Shown: positions 16,290 through 25,914, numbered from the stretch's first letter. The stretch: 64,000 bases of DNA from Cognaticolwellia beringensis (GCF_002076895.1 NZ_CP020465.1:3348001-3412000), one strand, 5' to 3'. The notes: generated by a model not told the origin, from the sequence alone. Translations and numbers: made by a program.

Positions 16290-16859
16290 CTAACGAATAG
16301 CTAAATTGGGGAAAGGCATAGATATCAAACAAGCATCTTGGCACATCATGTGTGCATATATTTTACTTCCTCCTCGATCTTCTATGAACTGTATACAGTC
16401 CGAATAGCAGTCATTGCCAGTATACCCGGGAACATTGGGTGCCATCGCGCGGTAGAATTGAGACTTGGCTAATGCAGGAAGCGGCATTGATATATAACAG
16501 ATTTCTTGACAGACACGATAAGCCTCTGCCGACGAAGCCCCCCCGCCTTCCATATGGTCTCGACAGTCATAGTAGCAATCATTACCCGAGTACCCAGGAT
16601 TGTTTGGCACTGCTAAAGACCGAACAGCCTGGGCAGTGGAAGTTGATGAACAGCCACAGGTCTCTGTAGCGTCTCCACTAAGCATTGAGTGGCAGTGCTT
16701 ACACTTTATTGCATCTGCTTTTATGGCTTCTTTGCAAAACGGACAAACGCCCTCATGCTTAGGGCTAATGGACGGAACGCTGCTATGGCAATGTTTGCAT
16801 TTAATAGCTTCATCCTTAATGGATTCCTTACAGAACGGGCACTCGCGATCATCTGACAT
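16290..16859 (-). CDS. Protein with two zinc ribbons and a duplicated Cys module
   Basis: 189 residues, no signal peptide. Two near-identical zinc ribbons, CPFCKE-IK--AIKCKHCHS, occupy residues 7-24 and 39-56 (C7, C10, C21, C24; C39, C42, C53, C56). The C-terminal half contains a second tandem duplication: NPGYSGNDCYYDC...CQEICYISMPLPALA (87-131) and VPGYTGNDCYSDC...CQDACLISMPFPNLA (143-187), each with Cys spacing C-x3-C-x17-C-x3-C. The ribosome site AAGGAG precedes the ATG. I do not recognise the second module. The Cys pairs could form another metal site or disulphides; ribbons of the first type are usually cytoplasmic and bind zinc. It stands alone, and its codon use differs from neighbouring core genes. 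Confidence 0.75.
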   Translation of the reverse strand: MSDDRECPFCKESIKDEAIKCKHCHSSVPSISPKHEGVCPFCKEAIKADAIKCKHCHSMLSGDATETCGCSSTSTAQAVRSLAVPNNPGYSGNDCYYDCRDHMEGGGASSAEAYRVCQEICYISMPLPALAKSQFYRAMAPNVPGYTGNDCYSDCIQFIEDRGGSKIYAHMMCQDACLISMPFPNLAIR

Positions 16860-17565
16860 TGGGTGAATCTCCTTTCAAATCGACTGAAAGCTACATTATC
16901 TTTTGTACGTCTTTCAGTTTCAGCCTAGCACATAGCGAGTATTTGTCCAATAAATGTATTGTATGTCATCTACAACTATGCTATGTGGATTTCCTTGAGA
17001 CTAATAAATCGGCTTAAATCTCCTGAACGTCACTTATAAGTTATTTACTCATGCCAGTGCAAAAGGGCAAAGCAGACTAATTTTGGAAAGCCTTTTCTCC
17101 AGCCAATAGTCAGTACATTGAAGGCACAAGCGCTTTGTATGCTAATGGCTGCTTCTCTGGTAATGCGGCCATAAATGTCAATTATTACTTTTAGCTTTAT
17201 TTTGCTAAAGCGGACATTATGTTCACCCAAAACCGACATATAGTTAGCGTATTAAATATAAGGCGTAATCACCAATCATTGCGCAGTAGAAACCTCAAAC
17301 TATATAACCGAATTAATAACTACAGCTACAACATCATCGATTCAGATAATTCAAACATCACTAATCCTATATAGAGACAAGGTGATGCATTCTTAAAAAT
17401 TCAGCTCTGGCGGCGAGCTATATGTGCCTATATCATTAAAAGGATTAACATCTACTTTAAGCTGGGAATTTGGATGATATATTAAGGTCATGTTGATATT
17501 TTTATGGGTAAGGCTGCTTATAGCAAGTGGACCAAATAAGTGATTAACTTGCTATTCGTTAGGGC
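16860..17565. other. Intergenic region, 706 bp, no supportable gene
   Basis: Starts with the promoter side of the zinc-ribbon gene, where an 8-bp inverted repeat (actgaaag 16883-16890, ctttcagt 16911-16918) could be an operator. A 64-codon minus-strand frame (17045-17239) ends in a Trp/Phe/Cys-rich peptide and lacks family resemblance; it may be a decayed or dispersed sequence. Nothing else recognisable. Confidence 0.45.
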
Positions 17566-18915
17566 CTAAAGCCAGGTGTCTTTGACTTTGCCATATTGGA
17601 AAAAGCCCCACTGGCCAACACGCCGGAAGGGAGCAAAAGGAAATTTAGGCAAGGCCTTTTGATATAGGGGGATATTCGGCGTATCTTGTCCTGCGACTTT
17701 TTGTGCGAGGCGTTTACCGGCCTGGACTGAAAATGACACACCAGCGCCACAATAACCCATGGAATAGAATACGTTTTGTTGCTCATTTTGATATATATGC
17801 GGTAAATCATCAAGAGCCATGCTCAGCCAACCTGACCAAGTATAATCATACTTAATATTTTGTAACGCAGGGAAGTTGGTTTTTAAAACTTTCAGTAGAC
17901 GTTTAGAAAAATAGGGATCTTCCGCCCCTTTGCCAGTAATAGCACCGCGGCCACCAAACAAGATCCTATTATCTGGTAGCTTACGGTAATAGTACTTCAA
18001 TGCCCGAGTATCCATGATCACATTGCTGGTTAAAAAATTACAAGCTTCTAGCTGCTGTGGAGATAAAGGTTGGGTTACTATGATTTGAGATAACACCGGC
18101 AAGGTTCTATTTTTGACCAAACCATGAAAGCCATTTGGTGTATACCCGTTGGTGGCGATAACGACTTTCTTTGCTTTAACAATACCATTCGGGGTATGTA
18201 ACACCTGTAACGTTTTTTCGTTTTGACCTTGTTCGTACCAGTTTTCAACCGGGGTAGCACAATGAATCTTCACCCCTTCTTGACGTGCCAACCGTTGATA
18301 ACCCCAGGCTAATTTTAGTGGGTTGATACCAAAACCATCTTGATAACGAATTGCACCATGGGCATTTTGATCGGCCATATATTGCTGATGCAAGTCTTGC
18401 CTCGATAATATCTGTACATCATAACCAAACATTTTCTGCTGTAATTTCGCTGCGGATACCAGCGCTTTAAACATGCTAGGTTTATGGGCAACCCGGATAT
18501 AGCCGGGGTCTTGTTGCTCGCAGTCTATGCCTTCATCGATCAAGCTCTTAACCGTATCTACGCCTTCACACATCTCATGATAAATGCCACGCATGACTTC
18601 CTCACCCCATTGCTTTTGCATGGTAGCGTAAGGTTTTCTACCCGATGATTTTAAAACAAATCCACCATTGCGGCCACTGGCCCCCCAAGCAGTTTGGTTT
18701 GCCTCTAAAACAGTGGCCTTAATGCCATGCTCACGTGCCAAATGCAGCGCACAGGATAAGCCTGTGTAACCGGCACCCACAATTGCAACATCTACCTCTA
18801 TATCACGATCAAGCTGGCCTTCATGCTTAGGTGGGATGCCAGCGACATCGGCCCAGTAACTGTCAGGGTATTTCTCATCGCAACCTGGCGATTTATCATG
18901 CAAGGGATCGTACAT
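17566..18915 (-). CDS. FAD-dependent amine oxidase, PuuB-like (gamma-glutamylputrescine oxidase type)
   Basis: 449 residues of the DAO-fold family. The N-terminus PDSYWADVAGIPPKHEGQLDRDIEVDVAIVGAGYTGLSCALHLA gives the Rossmann GxGxxG dinucleotide motif, followed by VLEANQTAWGASGRNGGFV, the flavin-binding G-A-S-G-R-N-G-G motif typical of PuuB/OrdL proteins. The C-terminal IYQNEQQNVFYSMGYCGAGVSFSVQAGKRLA is the second FAD motif. Relatives oxidise gamma-glutamylputrescine or related amines with oxygen. The neighbour is AstA-like, so a role in arginine/ornithine-derived amine catabolism is reasonable, but the substrate is unproven. The gap to the AstA-like gene is 171 bases. Confidence 0.8.
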   Translation of the reverse strand: MYDPLHDKSPGCDEKYPDSYWADVAGIPPKHEGQLDRDIEVDVAIVGAGYTGLSCALHLAREHGIKATVLEANQTAWGASGRNGGFVLKSSGRKPYATMQKQWGEEVMRGIYHEMCEGVDTVKSLIDEGIDCEQQDPGYIRVAHKPSMFKALVSAAKLQQKMFGYDVQILSRQDLHQQYMADQNAHGAIRYQDGFGINPLKLAWGYQRLARQEGVKIHCATPVENWYEQGQNEKTLQVLHTPNGIVKAKKVVIATNGYTPNGFHGLVKNRTLPVLSQIIVTQPLSPQQLEACNFLTSNVIMDTRALKYYYRKLPDNRILFGGRGAITGKGAEDPYFSKRLLKVLKTNFPALQNIKYDYTWSGWLSMALDDLPHIYQNEQQNVFYSMGYCGAGVSFSVQAGKRLAQKVAGQDTPNIPLYQKALPKFPFAPFRRVGQWGFFQYGKVKDTWL

Positions 18916-19086
18916 TTATTGTCCTTATTTATAATATCTTTACATTAATTAAACTTACTACTGCACATTAATTGTTTGTGCTGCTAAATATTTTAACTAC
19001 TGAAGCGGCAATCAATCTCGTATACACACTACTCGTATGCATGGTGATAGCTTGACTAAGGATTAATTGATAACAAGGCGACTTGA

Positions 19087-20100
19087 TTAATTCTCAACCA
19101 TTGTTAACCAGTCTCCGTCTATAACATTTAAGGCAAGCGCCACCTCGGCAGTGATCAGCACATATTCTATGGTTAAGACGAGGTTAATTTGTGCAGCCCT
19201 AAAGCCCGACAGCTTGTGGTTACATGCTATATATTTCTTTTGGTTGTTTTCTACAGTGGAAATTTTTACCCTTTTTGTTTCACTGAACATCACTGTTCTG
19301 ATCTTCTCAAGCGGGCATATAACCGCGGGGCCGGCATCATTGACCCCTATGTAGTCACCGGATTTAAATCCTTCTTTTTCTAACAAAGCCAGTGCAGGTA
19401 GAGTGTCCGGATGCACCTGATTTATAGCATCTCGTGCACTTTTCGACATCAGGCTGGTATACAAGGGGTGCTTAGGCATTAGCTCGCTTGCAAATCTCAT
19501 ATCTCCTATACCAATACAATGATTTGAGAGAGAAAAACTAATGTTGCAAAAGTGCTGCTCAAACCAAGACCAAAACGGTGATTGATTATGCTCGTCACCA
19601 TAACCACGCATTTCTGCCATTATTTTCGCAGAGAATCGCTGTTTGTGTGCAGCCATAAACATAAACCGAAATCGAGACAACGCACGGCCATTGCCGTTAA
19701 CTCTGTGACTACCTTTTAGGTATAAAGAACAAATTTCTGTGCTTGCGGCTAAATCTGTACACAGGGTTAAAGTCTGATGTTCTTTGCGAAGTTTCAGATG
19801 TTCAGAGTTATGCACACATTGCTCAATGCGATGGTGATATAAGGGCGTTTTTACTCCAACTGAGGCCTCAATGCCACTGGTACCGACAACTTCTGAGTTT
19901 GAGGTATCTTGCATTACAAATAGGTAGCCCTGCTGACCTGGCTCAGTGATTTTGACATCAAATGAACGCAATGAATGTTCAATCCGCTCTTTGAGAACTA
20001 GCCTATCATCAGGAAAGGAGGTAAACCCGTTGCCAGAGTCAATGGCTATCTGATGCAAAGCGTCAAAGTCATCTAGTGTGATAGGACGAATAATGATCAT
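19087..20100 (-). CDS. astA: Arginine N-succinyltransferase (AstA)-like acyltransferase
   Basis: 337 residues (E. coli AstA 344). It starts MIIIRPITLDDFDALHQIAIDSGNGFTSFPDD, matching the AstA N-terminus, and contains EICSLYLKGSHRVNGNGRALSRFRFMFMAAHKQRFSAKIMAEMRGYGDEHNQSPFWSWFEQHFC, the central AstA signature (N-G-x-x-L-S-R-x-x-F, AEMRG, SPFW). AstA transfers succinyl from succinyl-CoA to arginine in the AST pathway. The usual astD/astB neighbours are not in this window, so it may act on arginine, ornithine or another substrate. It overlaps a 103-codon upstream frame by 4 bases (ATGA), and a divergent Lrp-type gene lies beyond. Confidence 0.75.
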   Translation of the reverse strand: MIIIRPITLDDFDALHQIAIDSGNGFTSFPDDRLVLKERIEHSLRSFDVKITEPGQQGYLFVMQDTSNSEVVGTSGIEASVGVKTPLYHHRIEQCVHNSEHLKLRKEHQTLTLCTDLAASTEICSLYLKGSHRVNGNGRALSRFRFMFMAAHKQRFSAKIMAEMRGYGDEHNQSPFWSWFEQHFCNISFSLSNHCIGIGDMRFASELMPKHPLYTSLMSKSARDAINQVHPDTLPALALLEKEGFKSGDYIGVNDAGPAVICPLEKIRTVMFSETKRVKISTVENNQKKYIACNHKLSGFRAAQINLVLTIEYVLITAEVALALNVIDGDWLTMVEN

Positions 20101-20408
20101 GACATAACCATCGCAATTTGTTTATTTTGCCGATGTAAGGTGTCAACTAAATCCGTAGGACAATGTCGTTGATTATTCGAGGCTATTGTCTTGGTAAAGC
20201 CAACAAATACGATGTTATGTTGGTTCCTATTCCGAGTCGCTTTATCTTTAACTCGTGTAATCTGACTAGGGGAATAACTCTGCAGTATTACCTGATCATA
20301 TAATTCATTTTTTATTTCACAAAGGCTCGACATAACAGATCTTTTTGTTGAATGATGCTTGCCATTATCTTTTAAACACCTGTCAACTTTAAGTAGCATA
20401 ATTATCAA
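20097..20408 (-). CDS. Unrecognised 103-residue ORF coupled to astA
   Basis: A basic protein with no membrane helix (MIIMLLKVDRCLKDNGKHH... ending QNKQIAMVMS). I cannot assign a family. It could be a degraded remnant of a larger gene. In its favour, it fills the space between astA and the divergent Lrp gene, and its stop overlaps the astA start as ATGA, while astA itself lacks a clear ribosome site, so translational coupling would make sense. An internal ATG at 20333 gives a 78-residue version. Confidence 0.4.
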   Translation of the reverse strand: MIIMLLKVDRCLKDNGKHHSTKRSVMSSLCEIKNELYDQVILQSYSPSQITRVKDKATRNRNQHNIVFVGFTKTIASNNQRHCPTDLVDTLHRQNKQIAMVMS

Positions 20409-20470
20409 TTTAATGTATTATTTTTTACAAAACGTCACACATATGTAGCAAAAGTTATAAAGGTAGTTCC

Positions 20471-20899
20471 ATGATCACTGAAGCGGAAGAGAAACTTCTT
20501 ACGGTTTTAAAGAAAGATGTTCGGGCAAGCATTTCGGATATTGCTCGAGAACTGAAAATTTCACGGGCGACCGTACATGTGCGCATTGAGAAACTTGAGC
20601 GAATTGGAGTGATTAAGGGCTATAGTTTGGAATTAGGAAAAAACTATCTGAATAATTTTATTTCAGCACACGTTTCCATTGCAACCCAACAGGAAAAATC
20701 ATTGCAAGTCAGATCGACTTTATTAAAAACACAGGATATTACAGAGGTTCATTCAGTCAATGGGGAATATGATCTTATCGCTGTGATCAAAACGAAAACC
20801 TCAGAAAACCTCGATGACATTCTACATAAGATTGCCACGATTGAGGGGGTCTTACGTACTAATTCTTCGATAATACTGACGACTAGATATTCTGATTAA
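20471..20899 (+). CDS. Lrp/AsnC family transcriptional regulator
   Basis: 142 residues in the standard layout: an N-terminal helix-turn-helix (ITEAEEKLLTVLKKDVRASISDIARELKISRATVHVRIEKLERIGVIKGYSLELG, residues 2-56) and a C-terminal RAM ligand-binding domain (SAHVSIATQQ..., VHSVNGEYDLIAVIKT). Lrp-type proteins bind amino acids and often control divergent catabolic genes. It is transcribed away from the astA/puuB-like genes with only about 60 bases between the start codons, so it probably senses an amino acid such as arginine or ornithine and regulates them. That link is inference from position. Confidence 0.9.
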   Translation: MITEAEEKLLTVLKKDVRASISDIARELKISRATVHVRIEKLERIGVIKGYSLELGKNYLNNFISAHVSIATQQEKSLQVRSTLLKTQDITEVHSVNGEYDLIAVIKTKTSENLDDILHKIATIEGVLRTNSSIILTTRYSD

Positions 20900-21661
20900 A
20901 GTATTAAAGAATTAAAGTATTGAAGTGACTCAAGCTAGTAAAATTTCAAGCTATTGAAGATAGGTCTTAGCTATTTTTATTACGCTTTTATTTCGCTGTA
21001 ATTAAAAGATCTTTTTGGGTTTTACCTCTATAGAACAAGGGGTAGGTTTTATAAGGGGAGGGTATTGTCATGTATGAACATGACCAATCCCGTACTGATA
21101 TTCTTATAGGCTAATGCAACTAACGCTTTTATTAACTATTAACTTTAATAAGTACTTTATTGAAGCAGTAAAATTACAAATTAACTACAGGTAACTACAG
21201 GTAAGTTCAGCTGCTGATATCATTAACCGTTGTGTAAAATAACTCCCTAAAACTCTCTTGAAGTCGCTGAAAGTGGTTCGGGTATAGGTTTTCGGGTATA
21301 GGTTTAAGTCTTTCAAAGCGAATTGTGATCAATCATTGAGGAGACTTTTTTTATCTCACACGCCGCAATACCCCTTACTTCAGCTGTATCTTGGTTTGTG
21401 CAGTCACTCACTTATATGATTAAATTATACTGACTGACTGATTGTTAGCTTCAATACTATGTAACGTAAGGCCGTGAGGTTTTGAGTGGTAAATTTGACC
21501 ATTTTGTGTTCACAGTTTCCATAAAGCAGATAGATTATTACGTCTGCTTTTATAAATACTTAACGTTTACAGTCTCCAAAATAAGAATATAATTGACTGG
21601 CAAGATCAGATGCAATTGAGTGGCACTGATGGTCGATATTTGCCACTCAGCTATCAATCTA
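20900..21661. other. Intergenic region, 762 bp, with small tandem repeats and hairpins
   Basis: No supportable gene. Two tandem duplications occur: taactacagg twice (21182-21201) and tcgggtataggttt twice (21278-21305). Two hairpins lie toward the 3' end of radA: aaagcaga (21523-21530) with tctgcttt (21543-21550), and tgagtggca (21617-21625) with tgccactca (21641-21649). The second sits 12 bases after the radA stop and could be its terminator, although a T-run is lacking. Confidence 0.5.
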
Positions 21662-23050
21662 CTATTTGATCAGCTCAATTAATTCATGAATAGTTTTTAC
21701 CGGGGTAATTTTTGCGCCTAAACCTTCCATCGATTTATGGTAATTTCTAAACGGAATGAATATTTCCTTAAAACCATGTTGAGCGGCTTCTTTTACTCGC
21801 GGAACTCCACTGTCTATCGGGCGTACATCGCCATTTAAACTCAGCTCACCCATGATACAAGTTGTCCTTGGAATAACAAATTCATTCAAGCTGCTTAACA
21901 ATGCGGTGACCAGCGCAAGATCAATACAGGTTTCAGACTCATCTATTTTAAGGCCACCAATAATATTGAAAAAAGTATCATGATAAATTTTAGTTTTGGT
22001 ATGTTTGCGTAAAATGCCGGTAAGCATTTTTATGCGATTCATATTCAAACCAACACAAACTCGTTGTGGAAATTCGGCTTCGGTTTCTGTGGTTAAACAC
22101 TGAATTTCTAGTAATAAATTCCGGTTGCCTTTTCGTATACAAGTTATCGCTGAGCCCGGAGATTCAGTGCTCGAGCCCGATAAAAATATTTCGCTTGGGT
22201 TGTCAACGCTTAGCATGCCGCGTTCACACATTTTAAAAATACCGACAGTATCAATATCACCAAAGCGATTTTTATTGGCTCTTAATGTGCGTATTTGGCC
22301 ATCATTTGTGTCGATATGCAGTAGTGCATCAACAATATGTACTAAGGTTTGAGGCCCAGCTATTTCATTATTTTTATTAACGTGGGCAATAAGAAACATG
22401 GTGACGTTATTTTGTTTACAGTATTGCGTTAATGCCTGCGCAGCACTTTTTACTTGTGACGGAGAACCAGGGCTGCCATTGGCATTATCGGTAACTACTG
22501 CTTGAATAGAGTCAATAACAGCAAACTTAATTTTCTTTTGCTCTAGCTCTTCAATAATCGCTTCAACACTGGTTTCAGACAATAAATACAATTCGTCAGG
22601 ATTATAATCAAGCTTTAAGCGTTGCACCCTGTTTTTGAACTGCGAAAGCGATTCTTCCGCGGTACAGTAAAGTGAAGGCATTAATTGTGACATACGGGAA
22701 ACTAAATCGGAAAGCAGGGTGGTTTTACCCGCCCCCGGATCGCCTGAAATAATATTGACTGAGCCAGTAGTAACACCGCCACATAATACACGGTCAAGCT
22801 CACCAATGCCGGTTAGCTGTTTTTCAGCCTCAGTGGTTTCAACCTCATTAATTTTTTTAGAACCACCCCCCGTACCACCAGCGTAACCTCCAGATGAGGT
22901 ACGACTTTTGGTGGCACTTTTACTCTGACTAGGAGAGATTTTCATTTCAGCTAAGGTATTCCATGCGCCACATCGGCATTGACCTTGCCAACGAGGGTAG
23001 TTCATACCGCAGTCGGTACAAACGAATTCTATTTTTGCTAACTTTGCCAT
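21662..23050 (-). CDS. radA: DNA repair protein RadA (Sms)
   Basis: 462 residues, family length. It has an N-terminal zinc finger (C11, C14, C25, C27), Walker A GDPGAGKTTLL (103-113), Walker B-like FAVIDSIQAV, the RadA-specific KNRFG motif (260-264), and a C-terminal Lon-like domain (IIGGLKIDESETCIDLALVTALLSS, MGELSLNGDVRPI). RadA is a hexameric branch-migration ATPase aiding recombinational repair. The second zinc pair is C-x-C (QCRCGAW) rather than the usual C-x2-C, one residue short. The gene is divergent from the PilZ gene and near serB, a common arrangement in marine gammaproteobacteria. Confidence 0.95.
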   Translation of the reverse strand: MAKLAKIEFVCTDCGMNYPRWQGQCRCGAWNTLAEMKISPSQSKSATKSRTSSGGYAGGTGGGSKKINEVETTEAEKQLTGIGELDRVLCGGVTTGSVNIISGDPGAGKTTLLSDLVSRMSQLMPSLYCTAEESLSQFKNRVQRLKLDYNPDELYLLSETSVEAIIEELEQKKIKFAVIDSIQAVVTDNANGSPGSPSQVKSAAQALTQYCKQNNVTMFLIAHVNKNNEIAGPQTLVHIVDALLHIDTNDGQIRTLRANKNRFGDIDTVGIFKMCERGMLSVDNPSEIFLSGSSTESPGSAITCIRKGNRNLLLEIQCLTTETEAEFPQRVCVGLNMNRIKMLTGILRKHTKTKIYHDTFFNIIGGLKIDESETCIDLALVTALLSSLNEFVIPRTTCIMGELSLNGDVRPIDSGVPRVKEAAQHGFKEIFIPFRNYHKSMEGLGAKITPVKTIHELIELIK

Positions 23051-23413
23051 TTGCTGCCTATTTCAAAAATTAATATTTTAACCAATTATCATTAGTCAAA
23101 ATTATGACAAAAAACCAGATTAATATATATTTATAGCTGTTTGTCAGTGAAATTGTTTATCTATATTTTTATGTTTATAATCAGTTGCTTAAATAGTTTG
23201 GTGTAAATTTTATTGTTTCAAGCGAAGGTTTATTGTTTTTCTACCTCTATAGTTATTTAACAGGTATGGTTATTGCTTTAAAACAGTTAAATATAAATGG
23301 GTTACTTTTCAAAGTAGTGTCTAGTCATGTAGTGTTAATTTTATAACAAGCCACATATACTAGCGCAAAACACGATAAGTAGTTTTCTTTATTGTAAAGA
23401 TATTGAAGCGTAA
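23051..23413. other. Divergent promoter region radA / PilZ gene, 363 bp
   Basis: Very AT-rich spacer between divergent radA and the PilZ-domain gene. No ORF, hairpin or recognisable operator was found. Confidence 0.5.
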
Positions 23414-25867
23414 ATGAATAAAGATTTTTCAAAATATCAAAAAATTATTGATGAATTTAGTGGCCAAGTCTTAATTAGTGACTTTGAAGCTAGGTTTAAC
23501 GCTGTCACAAAAAGCATGTCGAAGACTGAAAGCTTCCTGTTAAAAATGGAATTAAAACGACTTGCAGCGCCTTGTAGTCGGCTGATTGATTTACGAGGAC
23601 ATGTGGATGGCGAATGTAAAGCTTTTGAGCATGAAGAAAGAATTCACTTTTTAGATAGAATTGCCAGCGTGGTTTTCACTGAATTTTTTTCGCGATATGG
23701 CGGCTACACTATAGGTGTATACGAAGCTGTAATGAATACTGAGAATAACTTTCGAGTTATTTATCAAAAAGAGAAAAGTAAGGTAACTAAAAGCCAACCT
23801 GAGGACACAGGAAAAATATTAGAAAAACCTCAGTTTCCGGCACAATTTTACCGTTTTGGCACTTATTATGATCGCGCCGAAGAGCGAATGAACTTTGTTA
23901 TTCCAATTAAAGTTTCGATAGCTGATGAGCGTGATTTTGAATGTTCAACTTCAGATCTAAGTATTCATGGCTGTAAATTCAGAGTTAATGATTTAAGCAC
24001 TATTAATATAGGCCAACAAATAACGCTGCGCTTTACTGGTTTAGAAGAACAATACCAATTAACTGATGATAGCGACTTAATCTACGAAGTTAAAAATGTC
24101 ACCATTTTAGATAATATGCAATTGGTCGGTGTTAAAAGAGTGATCGAAGATCTATCGAATTCAGATAGTTTTTCAAAATACCTGATTAGTTTTATTCAGA
24201 GCAATAAGCGACGTTACAAAATCAATTTAGATAATACCATTAGCGCATTAAAAACACGCAGTTTTGAACAGTTTGTTATGCCAAAGTCCAATGAATTGCC
24301 GGTTTTTATTGAAAAGAACGCTAAGCTTTTAACCCCTAAATATGCGCTAACTTGTAATAATAACCAAGATATTTACCAGTATTGGCAGGATGAAAGTCAT
24401 TATTCGACGTTATATTGTTTAATATCGCAAGAGCGAATTATTCGACTTAAAAAATTAGCTTTATCCGGGAAATCATTATTAGTATTTAGTTTTATACATA
24501 AAAGTAAAGGTAAGTCATATTTTTATACTGCAGATGAAATACAGCTGAGTGATGATCCTGAGTTTATGCAGCAATTCTTGGGGTTTTCTGCGTCAAAAGA
24601 GTATTTCTCGGTTTCTCAATTAAGCTTGTTGGATGTAGATACAAGCCGCGCCGAATCTCACTTTACGTTATCAAATAGTATTACGCAGAAAAATGAATAT
24701 TTAAATGCCCCTGTATCTGAAGAGGTTAAGGTACTTTTAGCTAAAACACCTTATATTGTTGTGATAAGTGATGTTACGCATGATGAAACGGTACAAGCAT
24801 ATAAGGCGTTGTCTTATGAGGGAATTAATACGGTTAAATTGAAAAGGTTTGGTCATAAACGTTTAAGTAAACCGTTCAGTGTTGATGAAGTTGGCATAAA
24901 CTATAGAAATCAGCGACAAGAATTACGCTTTACATATAAAACACCGGCTAATATTGAAATTGACAATGTTATCTCGCCAGGTTTTTCACTTAATTTCTCA
25001 ACATCGGGTTTAAAAATTGTGCTTGATAAAGCAACAGCCTTGGTGGCAGGTAATATTGTTCATTTAGCTTTGCCTAAATTGCAACAAATCACTTCGGCGT
25101 TCGATTTAACTGGCTTACCCTATGAAGTCATACGGGTTAATCGTACTAAAACTATCGTTAATTTAAGAGTTTATATTGAAAAACATCAACATATAGGCCG
25201 TAAGTTTTTTAAAGCATTAATTGATAAAAACCGTCATAAATTAACCTCAGACGAATATGCTCAGTCTAATCCTGGCTTAGCTAAAGCCCTGAGGAATATT
25301 TACAGTGCAAGTACAAAGCTACCGACACTTGTTGTGCAAACAAGTGGTAGCCGTTATAAGTCAAACGTTATTGCAAGTGGCGACCCTAGTGGCAAATTAA
25401 TGGCACAAATGGCGCAATTAAGCGATCGTGAATCTTATTACAACTTATACCCCATATTGGGGCACGCAGATTTTATGAATAACTTGACGGTTAAGCTTAA
25501 GAAAATGCAGAACACGGAAACTGCGAGTTCTAAAGTACTTTATATCGCGATTAATCCTAGCGTCGATAGGGTAGATAAGGCAGTAACAATAAAGCTGTCT
25601 GTAGAGTTAGATAGTGATGAATTAAAGCAATCTTTTATTCATCAAGCCTTGAAAAACGGCCAGTTTTTCTGTGTGTTGGTGAAACTATCGCGTGCTGGGG
25701 GACCTGATATGAACCACTTGAATCCAGAACTTAGCTATATTAGTTCTTACGCCATTCATCGCGGCAAACAAATTGAACAAGAGATTTGGAGCGTCGCGGG
25801 TATTGCGCAAGTTTTTGATATCACGCAAGAAGTGATTTTTCGTTATCGTTTAATGCGCAAAGGCTAA
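23414..25867 (+). CDS. Large protein with two PilZ domains
   Basis: 817 residues, no signal peptide or membrane helix. The first PilZ domain has R154-A-E-E-R158 (RxxxR) and D181-L-S-I-H-G186 (DxSxxG). The second has R501-Q-E-L-R505 and N527-F-S-T-S-G532 (NxSxxG). PilZ domains bind cyclic di-GMP through exactly these motifs, and both copies keep them, so two dinucleotide sites are plausible. The regions outside (1-140, 270-480, 610-817) are helix-rich and unassigned. Relatives lie next to radA and serB in Alteromonadales and Vibrionales. The output is unknown, perhaps envelope or motility control. Confidence 0.85.
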   Translation: MNKDFSKYQKIIDEFSGQVLISDFEARFNAVTKSMSKTESFLLKMELKRLAAPCSRLIDLRGHVDGECKAFEHEERIHFLDRIASVVFTEFFSRYGGYTIGVYEAVMNTENNFRVIYQKEKSKVTKSQPEDTGKILEKPQFPAQFYRFGTYYDRAEERMNFVIPIKVSIADERDFECSTSDLSIHGCKFRVNDLSTINIGQQITLRFTGLEEQYQLTDDSDLIYEVKNVTILDNMQLVGVKRVIEDLSNSDSFSKYLISFIQSNKRRYKINLDNTISALKTRSFEQFVMPKSNELPVFIEKNAKLLTPKYALTCNNNQDIYQYWQDESHYSTLYCLISQERIIRLKKLALSGKSLLVFSFIHKSKGKSYFYTADEIQLSDDPEFMQQFLGFSASKEYFSVSQLSLLDVDTSRAESHFTLSNSITQKNEYLNAPVSEEVKVLLAKTPYIVVISDVTHDETVQAYKALSYEGINTVKLKRFGHKRLSKPFSVDEVGINYRNQRQELRFTYKTPANIEIDNVISPGFSLNFSTSGLKIVLDKATALVAGNIVHLALPKLQQITSAFDLTGLPYEVIRVNRTKTIVNLRVYIEKHQHIGRKFFKALIDKNRHKLTSDEYAQSNPGLAKALRNIYSASTKLPTLVVQTSGSRYKSNVIASGDPSGKLMAQMAQLSDRESYYNLYPILGHADFMNNLTVKLKKMQNTETASSKVLYIAINPSVDRVDKAVTIKLSVELDSDELKQSFIHQALKNGQFFCVLVKLSRAGGPDMNHLNPELSYISSYAIHRGKQIEQEIWSVAGIAQVFDITQEVIFRYRLMRKG

Positions 25868-25886
25868 ATTATAGTGTTAATATTTA

Positions 25887-25914
25887 GGGCAACTGTGCAA
25901 CTAGCGAGTTGCCC
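25887..25914. terminator. Hairpin between convergent PilZ gene and serB
   Basis: gggcaact (25887-25894) pairs with agttgccc (25907-25914) across a 12-base loop; AT-rich sequence follows on both sides. A probable bidirectional terminator. Confidence 0.55.

Noticed and set aside
16066..16293. 75-codon plus-strand ORF after metH
   Set aside because: No ribosome site or family resemblance, overlaps the end of the zinc-ribbon gene, and spans the repeat block.
17045..17239. 64-codon minus-strand ORF in the 16.9-17.6 kb gap
   Set aside because: No recognised domain or ribosome site; may be a decayed or dispersed fragment, not enough to call.
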